Positions 1-6,641 of a stretch of 64,000 nucleotides of DNA are shown here, piece after piece. The stretch is taken from assembly GCA_964547875.1 (NCBI GenBank), contig CAZJPE010000005.1:30064-94063 (forward strand), given 5' to 3'. Made by a program: the position numbers and the translations under genes. The notes under the pieces were generated by a model that worked only from the letters and a program-made list of their open reading frames with translations, did no database searches and was not told the DNA's origin. Origin of the DNA: JAUSIK01 sp964547875 (GTDB taxonomy: Archaea; Nanobdellota; Nanobdellia; Pacearchaeales; GW2011-AR1). The first letter of the stretch is position 1. Every line of letters begins with the position of its first letter.

Positions 1-204
1 GGTCTTACTGTGGATTATCCGCTTCTCGCAGAAAAGCTTTCTTTAACAGAATCCTCAATTAGGGATTACATTCAGCGCCTCATTAAAAAAGCCATCCCAA
101 TAGAAAAATCAAAAGAAAATAACAAGAAAATCATCCTCACTATCTCTCAAACTCTCAAGAAAATAGCCTCTTTAAATACAATTCTTAATCTTAGAGAACT
201 CTAA
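1..204 (+). CDS. C-terminal part of a winged-helix DNA-binding protein
   Basis: An open frame runs in from the left edge without a start and ends at a TAA, so only the last 67 residues are visible. They read like a winged-helix unit: a leucine-rich helix (YPLLAEKLSLTESSIRDYI) followed by a lysine-rich wing and a short leucine-rich tail. The pattern 'LAEKLSLTESSIRDYIQRLIKK' type of helix-turn-helix is typical of archaeal regulators that check which strand partner they bind. The family cannot be named from this fragment. The next gene converges on it. Confidence 0.5.
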   Translation, partial: GLTVDYPLLAEKLSLTESSIRDYIQRLIKKAIPIEKSKENNKKIILTISQTLKKIASLNTILNLREL

Positions 205-324
205 TTATCCCGTTAAACGAATAACTATTATAAACTCATAAATAAACACAACTCAATCTTCAGCATCAGAAAAATTGATCCTTTTTCTCCAAATTCACTC
301 CAATTTTTCCTCATTTAATCTTTA

Positions 325-358
325 TTAAGTTCGTTTATTCTAATTATTCCGAACTTAA
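325..358 (-). terminator. Inverted repeat at the end of the minus-strand HTH gene
   Basis: Perfect 9-bp inverted repeat TTAAGTTCG (325-333) / CGAACTTAA (350-358) with a 16-nt spacer. It overlaps the stop codon of the gene at 355-1044 and is followed in the minus direction by AT-rich sequence. It may act as a 3' end hairpin or as a bidirectional terminator between two converging genes. The role is inferred only from position. Confidence 0.35.
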
Positions 359-1044
359 TTCTCACTTTTACTCAAACTTAAATCTTTTATCTCCTCACTT
401 TCATCCAATTTAACCTCACTTTTCTCGTTTTTTTCTTCTTTTCTGTTTTTTTTAACTCTCACTTTTGCGTATTTTGCAAACTTTTCCCTTATTTCTACAG
501 GTATAAACACTCTTTTTTTCCCATTTTTTTCAATAATCTCTTCAATCAGACCTTCACTTTTCTGTTTTATGGCATTAATTTGTCCTCTTACTGTAGCTCT
601 CTCTTTCCCCAAAAGAAGAGCAAGATCCTCATAACTTAGCTTCATCTCATTATTCAAAAGAGCCATAACAACTAGCCTTTCACTAGAACTTAATTCCTTC
701 AAAATTCCATAAAAATTAGCTGTTTGAACAGGTGTTTGAACAGCTTTTTGAACACCTTCAACAGCTGTTTGTTTGTCTAAAACAGCTAATTTTCTAAACA
801 GCTGTTTGCTTTTCATACTCTCATTCACTAAATTAATCGTCTCTCTCAAGCCCTCTATCTCCTCTTTTATCGTCGATAAATCCCGCCGTAGCAAAAAAAC
901 AACATCAAACAGCTGTTTATCCCGCTCATCAAGGTGTTTAACCCACCTTCCAACATCATTCATGTCTTTTTTTACTTCAGAAAAGCCTTTTTTAGTTTCT
1001 TCCTCAAGTCTTTTTGCCCTCTTTCCAAAAAACCAATCAAACAT
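355..1044 (-). CDS. Coiled-coil plus winged-helix protein, putative regulator
   Basis: A protein of 229 residues if started at the ATG at 1044; a TTG 12 nt upstream is also possible, but the TATA-like TTTAAATA near 1068-1075 sits about 27 nt before 1044, which fits a leaderless start there. Residues 1-90 are charged and coiled-coil-like, the middle (about 115-165) holds a MarR/ArsR-like winged helix (LSSSERLVVMALLNN, LSYEDLALLLG, ATVRGQINAIKQK), and the tail is very rich in Lys and Glu. No enzyme motif is visible. The gene carries several copies of AACAGCTGTTT and GGTGTTT within its own reading frame, and the same motifs recur upstream, so autoregulation or iteron-style binding is possible. 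The family is not recognised by name. Confidence 0.7.
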   Translation of the reverse strand: MFDWFFGKRAKRLEEETKKGFSEVKKDMNDVGRWVKHLDERDKQLFDVVFLLRRDLSTIKEEIEGLRETINLVNESMKSKQLFRKLAVLDKQTAVEGVQKAVQTPVQTANFYGILKELSSSERLVVMALLNNEMKLSYEDLALLLGKERATVRGQINAIKQKSEGLIEEIIEKNGKKRVFIPVEIREKFAKYAKVRVKKNRKEEKNEKSEVKLDESEEIKDLSLSKSEN

Positions 1045-1139
1045 GAATTTATACAAACCCTTATACTATTTAAATTTTGCGTTTTTAAGCCCTATTAAGG
1101 CAAACGAAGAAATCAAATTTAAAATTAACAAAAAATAAA

Positions 1140-1230
1140 ATAAACACCATAAAATTTCCATAAACACCCCAAAATCAGTTTTAAACAGCTGTTTAAACAC
1201 CCATAAACACCCCTATCGTCGATAAACGAA
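1140..1230. promoter_or_regulatory. Cluster of AAACACC repeats and palindromes upstream of the HTH gene
   Basis: This stretch holds four AAACACC units (1143, 1162, 1196, 1205), an 18-bp perfect palindrome TTTAAACAGCTGTTTAAA (1180-1197) and an 11-bp inverted repeat TATCGTCGATA (1214-1224). The palindrome core AAACAGCTGTTT also occurs inside the neighbouring HTH gene at 796-807 and 907-918, with a one-base variant (CAACAGCTGTTT) at 759-770, and a longer TTTATCGTCGATAAA at 866-880. Such clustering suggests binding sites for a dimeric protein, plausibly the HTH protein itself. The remaining part of the 1045-1383 gap is AT-rich with no gene seen. Confidence 0.5.
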
Positions 1231-1383
1231 GTTTACCTTACCTTGCTTAAAAAATCAACATTCTTTTCCTAGCTCTTCAATCCTCTCAAATATGAAATTA
1301 AAACCAGACAAAAGAGAAACTTATTTAAACATACTCTTCTTTTAATTAAAACATTTTCAATAGAATGAAAGGAGGTAATTATA

Positions 1384-1743
1384 ATGGCAAATACACAAAA
1401 AACCTTTGCACTGATTTTAGGCATAGTATTGCTTCTCGTTGGCATAATTGGATTTATCAACAATCCTTTAGTAGGCGATAACAGATATTTTGGAACAAAT
1501 ACCTTTCAAGACATACTGCATCTAATAGCAGGCGCAATAGGCGTCTATGTCGGAACAAAAGGAAGGGGCCCAACATACAATTCAACAATAGGATGGATTG
1601 GCATTGTTTTAGGCATTCTTGGATTTATTCCAGGAATAAAAGGCCTGCTGCTTAATTGGTTTAATATAAACACAGAGATAAGCGTTTTACACGTAGTAAT
1701 AGGGATTGTTGCGCTGGCAGTCTATTACAAAGCAAGCAAGTAA
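1384..1743 (+). CDS. DUF4383-like small membrane protein
   Basis: A protein of 119 residues with four likely membrane segments: an N-terminal one (LILGIVLLLVGIIGF), then ILHLIAGAIGVYVG, a third around GWIGIVLGILGFIPG and a last one ending HVVIGIVALAVYY. The spacing and the His-containing segments (DILHLIAGAIGV and VLHVVIGIVAL) resemble the DUF4383 family of small membrane proteins of unknown function. The start is supported by an unusually strong ribosome binding site, AAAGGAGGT, six bases before the ATG, whereas most genes here look leaderless. No partner gene is obvious; a small membrane protein follows 29 nt later. Confidence 0.75.
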   Translation: MANTQKTFALILGIVLLLVGIIGFINNPLVGDNRYFGTNTFQDILHLIAGAIGVYVGTKGRGPTYNSTIGWIGIVLGILGFIPGIKGLLLNWFNINTEISVLHVVIGIVALAVYYKASK

Positions 1744-1772
1744 ATAATAAGCCATCTTTTTTCTTCTTTTTT

Positions 1773-1988
1773 ATGAATTTTAAACTTCTTTTCTTAATAG
1801 GCTCGATCCTAACATTCTTAGGCCTTTTCTGGATGCTCCTTCCTCACGCTTTTCACGATAAAATCATAGAGAATCAGCACATTATCCACATTATTCAAGG
1901 CCTAATTCCAACATTACTAGGCCTAATCATGATGGTAAATTCAGAAAATAAGCTAAAATATCTAAGCAAAAACAAAAACTTCAAATAA
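1773..1988 (+). CDS. Small two-helix membrane protein
   Basis: A 71-residue protein with two hydrophobic helices (about 3-25 and 38-58) separated by a polar, His-rich loop, and a short basic tail. It lies 29 nt after the DUF4383-like gene on the same strand and may be cotranscribed with it. No family is recognised and no function can be assigned from the sequence. Confidence 0.6.
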   Translation: MNFKLLFLIGSILTFLGLFWMLLPHAFHDKIIENQHIIHIIQGLIPTLLGLIMMVNSENKLKYLSKNKNFK

Positions 1989-2051
1989 AGTTATCTCACA
2001 TGAATTTATACACATAAAAAACCGAAAAAACCCCAAATTTTCTCCCAATAT

Positions 2052-2104
2052 CAAAAACATTAGCCACAATAATTCAAGGCACGAAGTGCCGTCCGCGCCC
2101 GACA
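2052..2104 (+). repeat. 53-nt intergenic repeat, copy A
   Basis: A 53-nt unit that recurs at 2767-2819 with a single mismatch. It contains the hairpin GGCAC-GAA-GTGCC and is more GC-rich than its surroundings. A degenerate version of its middle (ACAATAATTAAGGCGTAAAGCACT) is seen near 3392-3415. Both good copies lie just before toxin-antitoxin genes. It resembles a short dispersed palindromic element rather than a coding sequence, although copy A is in frame with the following start-less toxin frame. Confidence 0.75.
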
Positions 2105-2146
2105 AACAATTATAAACGATATCTATCTAATAATTTTATAAACAAC

Positions 2147-2428
2147 ATTATCTTTGAAATCGTCGATAAAACAGGAAAAAAGATAATACTGACTAAAGAA
2201 AGATGGACACATATAAGGCAAAAACATGGACTTATTGAAAATCCAGAAGAGATAGAGCAAACACTTACTAATCCAATAAAAATCATTTTTATCGAGGAGA
2301 AAAACAAAACATATTTCTATAACTATTTCAAACATAAGCACAAATCCAGATTTTTAAAAGTTATAGTTAAATATATAAATAATCAAGGTTATGTAAAATC
2401 AGCGTATTTCACAAGAAGCATAAAATGA
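2147..2428 (+). CDS. Putative toxin of the PBECR/DUF4258-like nuclease group, no standard start codon
   Basis: An open frame of about 93 codons encodes IFEIVDKTGKKIILTKERW, then THIRQKHGLIENPEEIEQTL, an acidic/aromatic middle (KTYFYNYFKHKH) and an ending VKSAYFTRSIK. This order, with a W-x-H-I-xx-KH motif, is that of the small EndoU/RelE-like (PBECR, DUF4258-like) nucleases that pair with DUF2283 proteins. The stop TGA overlaps the next gene's ATG (ATGA), typical of a coupled toxin-antitoxin pair. No ATG, GTG or TTG lies in frame before the conserved core; ATT at 2147 is the most likely start if the gene is live. Otherwise it has lost its start. The role as toxin is inferred from family and context. 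Confidence 0.6.
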   Translation: MIFEIVDKTGKKIILTKERWTHIRQKHGLIENPEEIEQTLTNPIKIIFIEEKNKTYFYNYFKHKHKSRFLKVIVKYINNQGYVKSAYFTRSIK

Positions 2429-2670
2429 AAGGAAAAATGGAAATTTACTATGACGAAGAATTAGACTACTTAGAGATATTCGTACAGAATCCTCCTCCAA
2501 ACTACGGCGAGGATATCGAAGAAGATATAACTCTTTTTAGAGACGAAAATACAGACGAAGTTGTAGGAATAGGGATCCAAGAATTCAAAGAAAAAACAAA
2601 AAACCTCAAAGACATTAAATTACAACTCCCCTTTGAAATCAACTTTCTCCAATTACCTATAAATAAATAA
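2425..2670 (+). CDS. DUF2283 family protein, probable antitoxin
   Basis: An 81-residue acidic protein beginning MKGKMEIYYDEELDYLEIFV, which is the hallmark of DUF2283 (a short beta-rich domain with the YD-x-E-x-D-x-L-x-I pattern). Members are commonly encoded directly after a small nuclease-like toxin, as here, with a 4-nt ATGA overlap. It probably neutralises the product of the preceding frame; this is inferred from operon structure. The following intergenic region holds a hairpin repeat. Confidence 0.8.
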   Translation: MKGKMEIYYDEELDYLEIFVQNPPPNYGEDIEEDITLFRDENTDEVVGIGIQEFKEKTKNLKDIKLQLPFEINFLQLPINK

Positions 2671-2673
2671 TAT

Positions 2674-2712
2674 AGCTAAAACTTCCTCACATCTCCAACA
2701 ACTTTTAGCATA
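2674..2712 (+). repeat. 39-nt hairpin repeat, copy 1
   Basis: A 39-nt sequence found identically at 3354-3392 and in a degenerate form near 4939-4975. Its ends form a 7-bp stem, GCTAAAA (2675-2681) with TTTTAGC (2703-2709). All copies fall directly after small accessory genes, so it may serve as a 3' end or be a dispersed miniature element. Confidence 0.7.
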
Positions 2713-2713
2713 A

Positions 2714-2751
2714 GCAAAAAGTTCGGGTTAAACGAAAGATTTTTAAATAAA
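2714..2751 (+). repeat. Promoter-like repeat before the RelBE-type pair
   Basis: The sequence GCAAAAAGTTCGGGTTAAACG with the following AAAGATTT and an A/T-rich TATA-like end is repeated almost exactly at about 4051-4086. In both places it ends in a TATA-like TTTAAAAATA/TTTTTAAATA, though the first copy lies well upstream of its gene while the second is close to one. It probably carries a shared promoter, or was copied along with one. Confidence 0.5.
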
Positions 2752-2766
2752 TCTATCCCTCAGTCC

Positions 2767-2819
2767 CAAAAACATTAGCCACAATAATTCAAGGCACGAA
2801 GTGCCGTCCACGCCCGACA
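2767..2819 (+). repeat. 53-nt intergenic repeat, copy B
   Basis: Second copy of the unit at 2052-2104, one base different, including the GGCAC-GAA-GTGCC hairpin. It lies 47 nt before the next antitoxin gene, in the same relation to a toxin-antitoxin module as copy A. Confidence 0.75.
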
Positions 2820-2866
2820 GCATTAAGCAAGCAAAGATTTATTAATAATAAAACCCAGAAAAAAGT

Positions 2867-3112
2867 ATGGAACAAAAACACATAACTTTAGAAAAAATAT
2901 ATTATGCAATACAAAATATACAGAGAGAACTAAGCAACATTAAAGAAAAGCTAGATTGGGAAACAGACTTTACAGAAGAGGAAAATAAGGAATTTATTGA
3001 AGGGACAAGAGAGGCATGGAAAGAAATAGACGAAGGGAAATATACCACTTACAATTCTCCGGAAGAATTTCTATCTACATTAAAAGAGAATGATAATAAA
3101 AGAAAGCGATAA
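2867..3112 (+). CDS. RelB-like antitoxin
   Basis: An 81-residue acidic protein with an N-terminal helix (ITLEKIYYAIQNIQRELSNIKEKLDW) and a C-terminal arm containing EAWKEIDEGKYTTYNSPEEFL. The last motif is typical of the toxin-binding tail of archaeal RelB-like antitoxins. It overlaps the next gene, a RelE-like toxin, by 23 nt. A paralogue lacking any toxin partner is found at 45122-45316. Antitoxin function is inferred from sequence pattern and operon. Confidence 0.8.
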   Translation: MEQKHITLEKIYYAIQNIQRELSNIKEKLDWETDFTEEENKEFIEGTREAWKEIDEGKYTTYNSPEEFLSTLKENDNKRKR

Positions 3113-3332
3113 ATTCAAAAGTATTAAATCTAAAATAGATAAAAGTTATCTCACCAAGCTTGAAAAATTAATTAAGAAGATTATAAACAATCCAGAAATC
3201 GGCAAACCAATGATGCACGAAAGAAAAGGCACAAAAGAAGTTTATCTTCCACCATTTAGGCTTTCTTATTCTTATGATAGTTCTGCAAATATATTAATCT
3301 TTCTCGATATTTATCATAAAAAACATCAATGA
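3090..3332 (+). CDS. RelE/ParE-superfamily toxin
   Basis: An 80-residue basic protein with the RelE-type layout: two N-terminal helices (KFKSIKSKIDKSYLTKLEKLI), a central IINNPEIGKPMMHERKGTKEVYLPPFRLSYSY and a C-terminal strand ILIFLDIYHKKHQ. The G-x-x-x-VYLPPFRLSY and the final YHKKHQ are characteristic of archaeal RelE-like mRNA interferases. It follows and overlaps its presumed antitoxin gene. It would cleave mRNA on the ribosome when unbound; this is known for the family and not shown here. Confidence 0.85.
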   Translation: MIIKESDKFKSIKSKIDKSYLTKLEKLIKKIINNPEIGKPMMHERKGTKEVYLPPFRLSYSYDSSANILIFLDIYHKKHQ

Positions 3333-3353
3333 GTAAAAATAACAAAATCTCTC

Positions 3354-3392
3354 AGCTAAAACTTCCTCACATCTCCAACAACTTTTAGCATA
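3354..3392 (+). repeat. 39-nt hairpin repeat, copy 2
   Basis: Identical to 2674-2712, stem GCTAAAA (3355-3361) with TTTTAGC (3383-3389). It follows the RelE-like toxin gene and is itself followed by a degenerate fragment of the 53-nt repeat. Confidence 0.7.
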
Positions 3393-3458
3393 CAATAATT
3401 AAGGCGTAAAGCACTATGAAACCGAAAAATATAAATACTTCTGTATCATTATTGTATC

Positions 3459-3674
3459 ATGGAAATAGAAACAACAACAAGAAAATGGGGAAATTCAATA
3501 GCTATAATCATACCCGCAAGCATAGTTGAACAGCAAAAACTAAAAGAAAACGAAGAAGTTATAGTAAAAGTTGATAAAAAGAAAGTCAAAGCAGGAGAAT
3601 TATTTGGATTCCTCAAAGACTGGAAAAGGTCAACAGACGATATATTAAAAGAGGCAGATAGAGGATGGGATTAA
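3459..3674 (+). CDS. AbrB/MazE-type antitoxin
   Basis: A 71-residue protein opening MEIETTTRKWGNSIAIIIPA, the swapped-hairpin AbrB DNA-binding fold (R-KWGNS-x-I-x-IP), followed by EEVIVKVDKKKVKAGELFGFL and a flexible tail with W and D residues that would bind the toxin. It overlaps the downstream PIN-domain gene by 10 nt. A TATA-like element (AAAAATATAAATAC) lies about 25 nt before the ATG. The protein most likely represses its own operon. Confidence 0.88.
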   Translation: MEIETTTRKWGNSIAIIIPASIVEQQKLKENEEVIVKVDKKKVKAGELFGFLKDWKRSTDDILKEADRGWD

Positions 3675-4036
3675 AATACTTCTTTGATAGCTATGCAATA
3701 ATTGAGATACTTAAAGAAAATCCAAAATATTCAATTTATACTTCAGAAATTGCAGTTTTAACTATCTTTAATCTAGCTGAAATATATTGGTCTGCCTTAC
3801 TTGATTATGAAGAAGACAAAGCAAATATTATTTTTGACACATATAAGAAGGCAGTCATCGAAATTGACGACGATACCCTCAAAGAAGCTATAAAATTCAG
3901 AAAAGAGCACAAAAAGCAAGATCTCTCCTACGCAGATTGCGTAGGATATGTCTATGCCAAACGCAATAATCTAAAATTTCTTACAGGCGATAACAAATTT
4001 GAAAACCTTCCCTTCGTAGAATTCGTGAAAAAATAG
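3665..4036 (+). CDS. VapC-like PIN-domain ribonuclease toxin
   Basis: A 123-residue PIN-domain protein. The acidic residues expected for the metal site are visible: D in FFDSYAIIEIL near the N terminus, E in NLAEIYW, D in LSYADCVGYVYA and D in FLTGDNKFE. It is cotranscribed with the AbrB-type antitoxin gene that overlaps it, forming a VapBC-like pair. Known VapC toxins cut tRNA or rRNA; the target here cannot be told from sequence. Confidence 0.88.
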   Translation: MGLKYFFDSYAIIEILKENPKYSIYTSEIAVLTIFNLAEIYWSALLDYEEDKANIIFDTYKKAVIEIDDDTLKEAIKFRKEHKKQDLSYADCVGYVYAKRNNLKFLTGDNKFENLPFVEFVKK

Positions 4037-4037
4037 A

Positions 4038-4060
4038 AACTTTTTGCATAGCAAAAAGTT
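4038..4060 (+). terminator. Hairpin after the VapC-like gene
   Basis: Perfect 10-bp inverted repeat AACTTTTTGC (4038-4047) / GCAAAAAGTT (4051-4060) with loop ATA, starting one base after the toxin stop codon. Its right arm is part of the promoter-like repeat also seen at 2714-2751. It could end the toxin transcript or be the edge of the repeated unit. Confidence 0.45.
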
Positions 4061-4105
4061 CGGGTTAAACGAAAGATTTAAAAATAAGAATTATCCCCAT
4101 TTACT

Positions 4106-4540
4106 ATGAGAATAAAATCATTGAAGGCATTAACACTAGCAAGCTTACTTTGGTGTCAGGGTTGTGAAGAATCAAAAAAACAACCAGATTTAATAGGATT
4201 AGTAAGTATTTCTGGCATTCCAGTCGCCCCCCAACTTGAGACTTCTAATTATGGAGGTTCATTATCTTTTGTTATAAAGAACAGAGATGGCTCCATGTTA
4301 GCAACACTATCTCATTTTCAACCTCATTATATTGACAAAAAAACTTTGGGTCAGATTAGCTCTCTTTTACACTCCGAAATTTCAGATGGAGACGAAGACA
4401 TTATAGAATGTAAAGGGAATTTTAACAAAGATGGAGTTTTTGAAGTCAAATACATAAAAGGAAATGATTTTGGAACTTATTATACTCATCTTAACGGAGA
4501 TCTTTATCTTATTGGCATCAAGAGTTTCAAATCCCCCTAA
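4106..4540 (+). CDS. Putative lipoprotein of unknown function
   Basis: A 144-residue protein with a short hydrophobic start and a lipobox-like LLWCQGC, after which the chain is hydrophilic and beta-rich (GGSLSFVIKNRDGSMLATLSHF). This suggests export and lipid anchoring or a surface location. There are no recognisable catalytic motifs. It follows the promoter-like repeat and a TATA-like ATTTAAAAATAA, so it likely has its own promoter. Family unknown. Confidence 0.55.
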   Translation: MRIKSLKALTLASLLWCQGCEESKKQPDLIGLVSISGIPVAPQLETSNYGGSLSFVIKNRDGSMLATLSHFQPHYIDKKTLGQISSLLHSEISDGDEDIIECKGNFNKDGVFEVKYIKGNDFGTYYTHLNGDLYLIGIKSFKSP

Positions 4541-4636
4541 AACTTCGCACAAGCACCATTAAGAGTACTTTTGAGAGTTCTAAAGTGTTAAAACGAATCT
4601 AATTAATTTTATATAGAGTTTATACCCAATTCTCTT

Positions 4637-4930
4637 ATGGTTTTTCAAAATATTTTTATAGATTTAGGCAGTTCTATGATAACAGGTATTCTTGGAGGAT
4701 TAGTAATTGTTTGGTTTTTTAATGGAATTCATTATTTTGACAAACAACTTAAATTTAAAACAAGATATGGAAAATACTCCTTTATTTTTTATTTACTATA
4801 TATTTTTCTATTATTTATTTCATCTGCTGTTTTTTTATTTACGCGCATCGATAGTTTTTCTCTAGTGGCCTTTGGGATAGGGATTGCTTTCGAGATTATA
4901 ATTTTGATTTGGCGTCCAAAATTGGGCTAA
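4637..4930 (+). CDS. Small integral membrane protein
   Basis: A 97-residue protein with about three hydrophobic helices: SSMITGILGGLVIVWFF, FIFYLLYIFLLFISSAVFLF and LVAFGIGIAFEIIILIW. No family is recognised. Codon use is slightly unlike that of neighbouring genes, and it lies in the accessory island between toxin-antitoxin pairs. A TATA-like TTTTATATAG lies about 27 nt upstream. Confidence 0.6.
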   Translation: MVFQNIFIDLGSSMITGILGGLVIVWFFNGIHYFDKQLKFKTRYGKYSFIFYLLYIFLLFISSAVFLFTRIDSFSLVAFGIGIAFEIIILIWRPKLG

Positions 4931-5004
4931 ATCCTTCAAGCTAAAACCTTTTCTCGTCTCCAAAAACTTTCAGCACAAGAATAAAGTTCATTTAAATTAT
5001 CGGA

Positions 5005-5277
5005 TTAGTAAATATTATCATGATGGTCAAAATCAACAAAAAGGATAAATTTCCCCACCAAATCTACTTTAAACGTCAAAACAAAGTGCTTATCAATATG
5101 GACACGCTTAAATTCTTTCATATCATATCGTAGATTTTTATAATGTTGAATTGAGACTTCGTCAGAGCCAACAATCTCTTTAATCTTTTTATTTATTATC
5201 TCAACTTTTTTCTTATCTTTCTTTATCAGTTTTGATATTTTAACCTTTAACTCATCACTTAAGCCAAAGTCAAACAT
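5005..5277 (-). CDS. RelE-like toxin of a DUF2683-linked pair
   Basis: A 90-residue basic protein with the layout of YafQ/RelE-type interferases: helical N terminus (LSDELKVKISKLIKKDKKKVEIINKKI), central YKNLRYDMKEFKRVHIDKHFVLTFKVD and a C-terminal strand ending FILFVDFDHHDNIY. The HDN-Y end is the typical active-site tail in archaeal members. Its start directly follows the stop of the antitoxin gene upstream. Toxin activity is inferred. Confidence 0.8.
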   Translation of the reverse strand: MFDFGLSDELKVKISKLIKKDKKKVEIINKKIKEIVGSDEVSIQHYKNLRYDMKEFKRVHIDKHFVLTFKVDLVGKFILFVDFDHHDNIY

Positions 5278-5538
5278 TTATACCTCACAAAGCCTATCTA
5301 ATTCTTCAAAACTCATCTTTCTATGCCCATATTTTTCTAAATGTTTATTAGCAATATCAATAATCTTTTTCACATATTCTTCATTAGCCTCTTTTTCAAC
5401 AATTTCATCCCCATATATTTCAGCAAACTTATTTATGGCTTCAGATTTATCATTCAATCCATATTTCGCTTTAATAACGGATAATACTCTATTTGCATAA
5501 TTATTCAATCGTATTCTTGCAGAGATTTCTTTTTCCAT
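5278..5538 (-). CDS. DUF2683-family antitoxin
   Basis: A protein of 86 residues if started at the ATG at 5538 (MEKEISARIRL); a longer frame to 5565 exists but adds a non-conserved leader. It shows the ribbon-helix-helix-like pattern RIRLNNYANRVLSVIKAKYGLNDKSEAINKF, which is the DUF2683 signature, followed by a helical acidic tail ending SFEELDRLCEV. It directly abuts the toxin gene, with no gap. It should bind both the toxin and its own promoter. Confidence 0.82.
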   Translation of the reverse strand: MEKEISARIRLNNYANRVLSVIKAKYGLNDKSEAINKFAEIYGDEIVEKEANEEYVKKIIDIANKHLEKYGHRKMSFEELDRLCEV

Positions 5539-5626
5539 AGCACTTAGTATGCACATTATATACACACAGATTATTTAAATCTTTCTACAGAAATCTTGCT
5601 AGAACAATAATTCAAGTTGAGGAAAA

Positions 5627-5730
5627 TTACATATTTTCTTGAGACTCTTCAGCTTGTTCTTCTTTAGGATGTTCCTTTTCTTTCTGCGCTTTCTGTTTTC
5701 CTTTTTATGCCAGTTATTAAAAAATGCCAT
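5627..5730 (-). pseudogene. Possible small protein gene broken by one frameshift
   Basis: From the ATG at 5730, just after a TATA-like TTTATATA, a frame reads MAFFNNWHKK. A shift of one base within the following A5 run would continue as GKQKAQKEKEHPKEEQAEESQENM and a stop. The resulting 34-residue protein, with a hydrophobic start and a charged tail, looks more natural than the 43-residue unshifted alternative. A real frameshift, a sequencing error or chance are all possible. Confidence 0.25.
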
Positions 5731-5755
5731 ATATAAATTTATGGTTTCAAAAAAT

Positions 5756-6142
5756 CTACTCGCACATCGGCTTATAAGCTTCCCAATACGCTCCCAATAA
5801 ATACGCATTCAAAAGCGTAAAAATAAATCCCATATACCATCCCTTAAAGTCAAGAAATAAATGGAAAAGAAGGATATTTAGAGTAAATGGAGCAATAAGC
5901 ACTGCTCCAAAAGGAGCACATTTATTTATTACAAAAAGCAAGCCTACAATAACAAATACAAGCGACATTACAGGAACCATATATCCTGTTGCAAATAAAG
6001 CTGTTAAAAATGCCATTGCCTCTTCATTAAATTGAGGATTGCCAGGCAAAAACATGAAAAATCCATTCAAACCAAAAATAATAAGCGCAATGCCAAATAT
6101 AATTCTCACAACCTTTGTAAATGTAATCTCTCTCATGGACAT
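5756..6142 (-). CDS. DoxX-family membrane protein
   Basis: A 128-residue protein with four membrane helices. The order RIIFGIALIIFGLNGFFMFL, MAFLTALFATGYMVPVMSL, FVIVGLLFVINKCAPFGAVL and the last pair FTLNILLFHLFLDF/GFIFTLLNAYLLGAYWEAYKP follows the DoxX/SURF4-like family closely, including the final Y-x-x-AYKP. Members are linked to redox or quinone handling in membranes, but the specific role is unknown. A second ATG two codons downstream could be the real start. Confidence 0.8.
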   Translation of the reverse strand: MSMREITFTKVVRIIFGIALIIFGLNGFFMFLPGNPQFNEEAMAFLTALFATGYMVPVMSLVFVIVGLLFVINKCAPFGAVLIAPFTLNILLFHLFLDFKGWYMGFIFTLLNAYLLGAYWEAYKPMCE

Positions 6143-6195
6143 GCTTAACTAAACTAATATTTAAATATTCCTTTCCTTAATTTATTTAACTAAAA

Positions 6196-6633
6196 ATGAA
6201 AAGACAAAAGACCTCTCTAATTATATTAATTTTTGTTTTATTAATAATACTTGTAATTCTATCTTCTATCTATCAAAATTCAATTAGTAAAAATCAATGT
6301 AATTACGGCTCTGGAACAAAAAACTATATCGGCAAATCAGAAGAAGAATGCTCAAGAATCCAATTTCTTTGCACCCTAGGATTCCAAGAATTTAGTGATA
6401 ATTGCGGTTGCGGATGCGAGAAAATCAACTATAAGCAAGAACAGAATCTCTGCCCGCCAGAAAGCAGAAATGCAGATGCCTGCATTCAGTTATATCAACC
6501 CGTCTGCGGATTCTTTAATTCTGAAAAAATTCAATGCATTAAATATCCATGCACGCAAACCTTCTCCAATAGCTGTTTTGCCTGTATGAATGAAGATATT
6601 TTATATTGGACAGAAGGAGAATGCCCTGAATAA
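6196..6633 (+). CDS. Cysteine-rich secreted protein with a Kazal-like end
   Basis: A 145-residue protein with an N-terminal membrane anchor or signal (LIILIFVLLIILVILSSI) and 16 cysteines in the outer part. The C-terminal half reads ACIQLYQPVCGFF, CIKYPCTQTFSNSCFACMN, which is the spacing seen in short Kazal-like or related disulfide domains of DPANN proteins. It is likely exposed outside the cell. No other function can be assigned. Confidence 0.65.
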   Translation: MKRQKTSLIILIFVLLIILVILSSIYQNSISKNQCNYGSGTKNYIGKSEEECSRIQFLCTLGFQEFSDNCGCGCEKINYKQEQNLCPPESRNADACIQLYQPVCGFFNSEKIQCIKYPCTQTFSNSCFACMNEDILYWTEGECPE

Positions 6634-6641
6634 ATTCTAAA

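Noticed and set aside
5599..5808. A 69-residue minus-strand frame
   Set aside because: It overlaps the DoxX-like gene in another frame and has a low-complexity Lys/Arg tail; only the short shifted peptide from 5730 is kept as a weak candidate.
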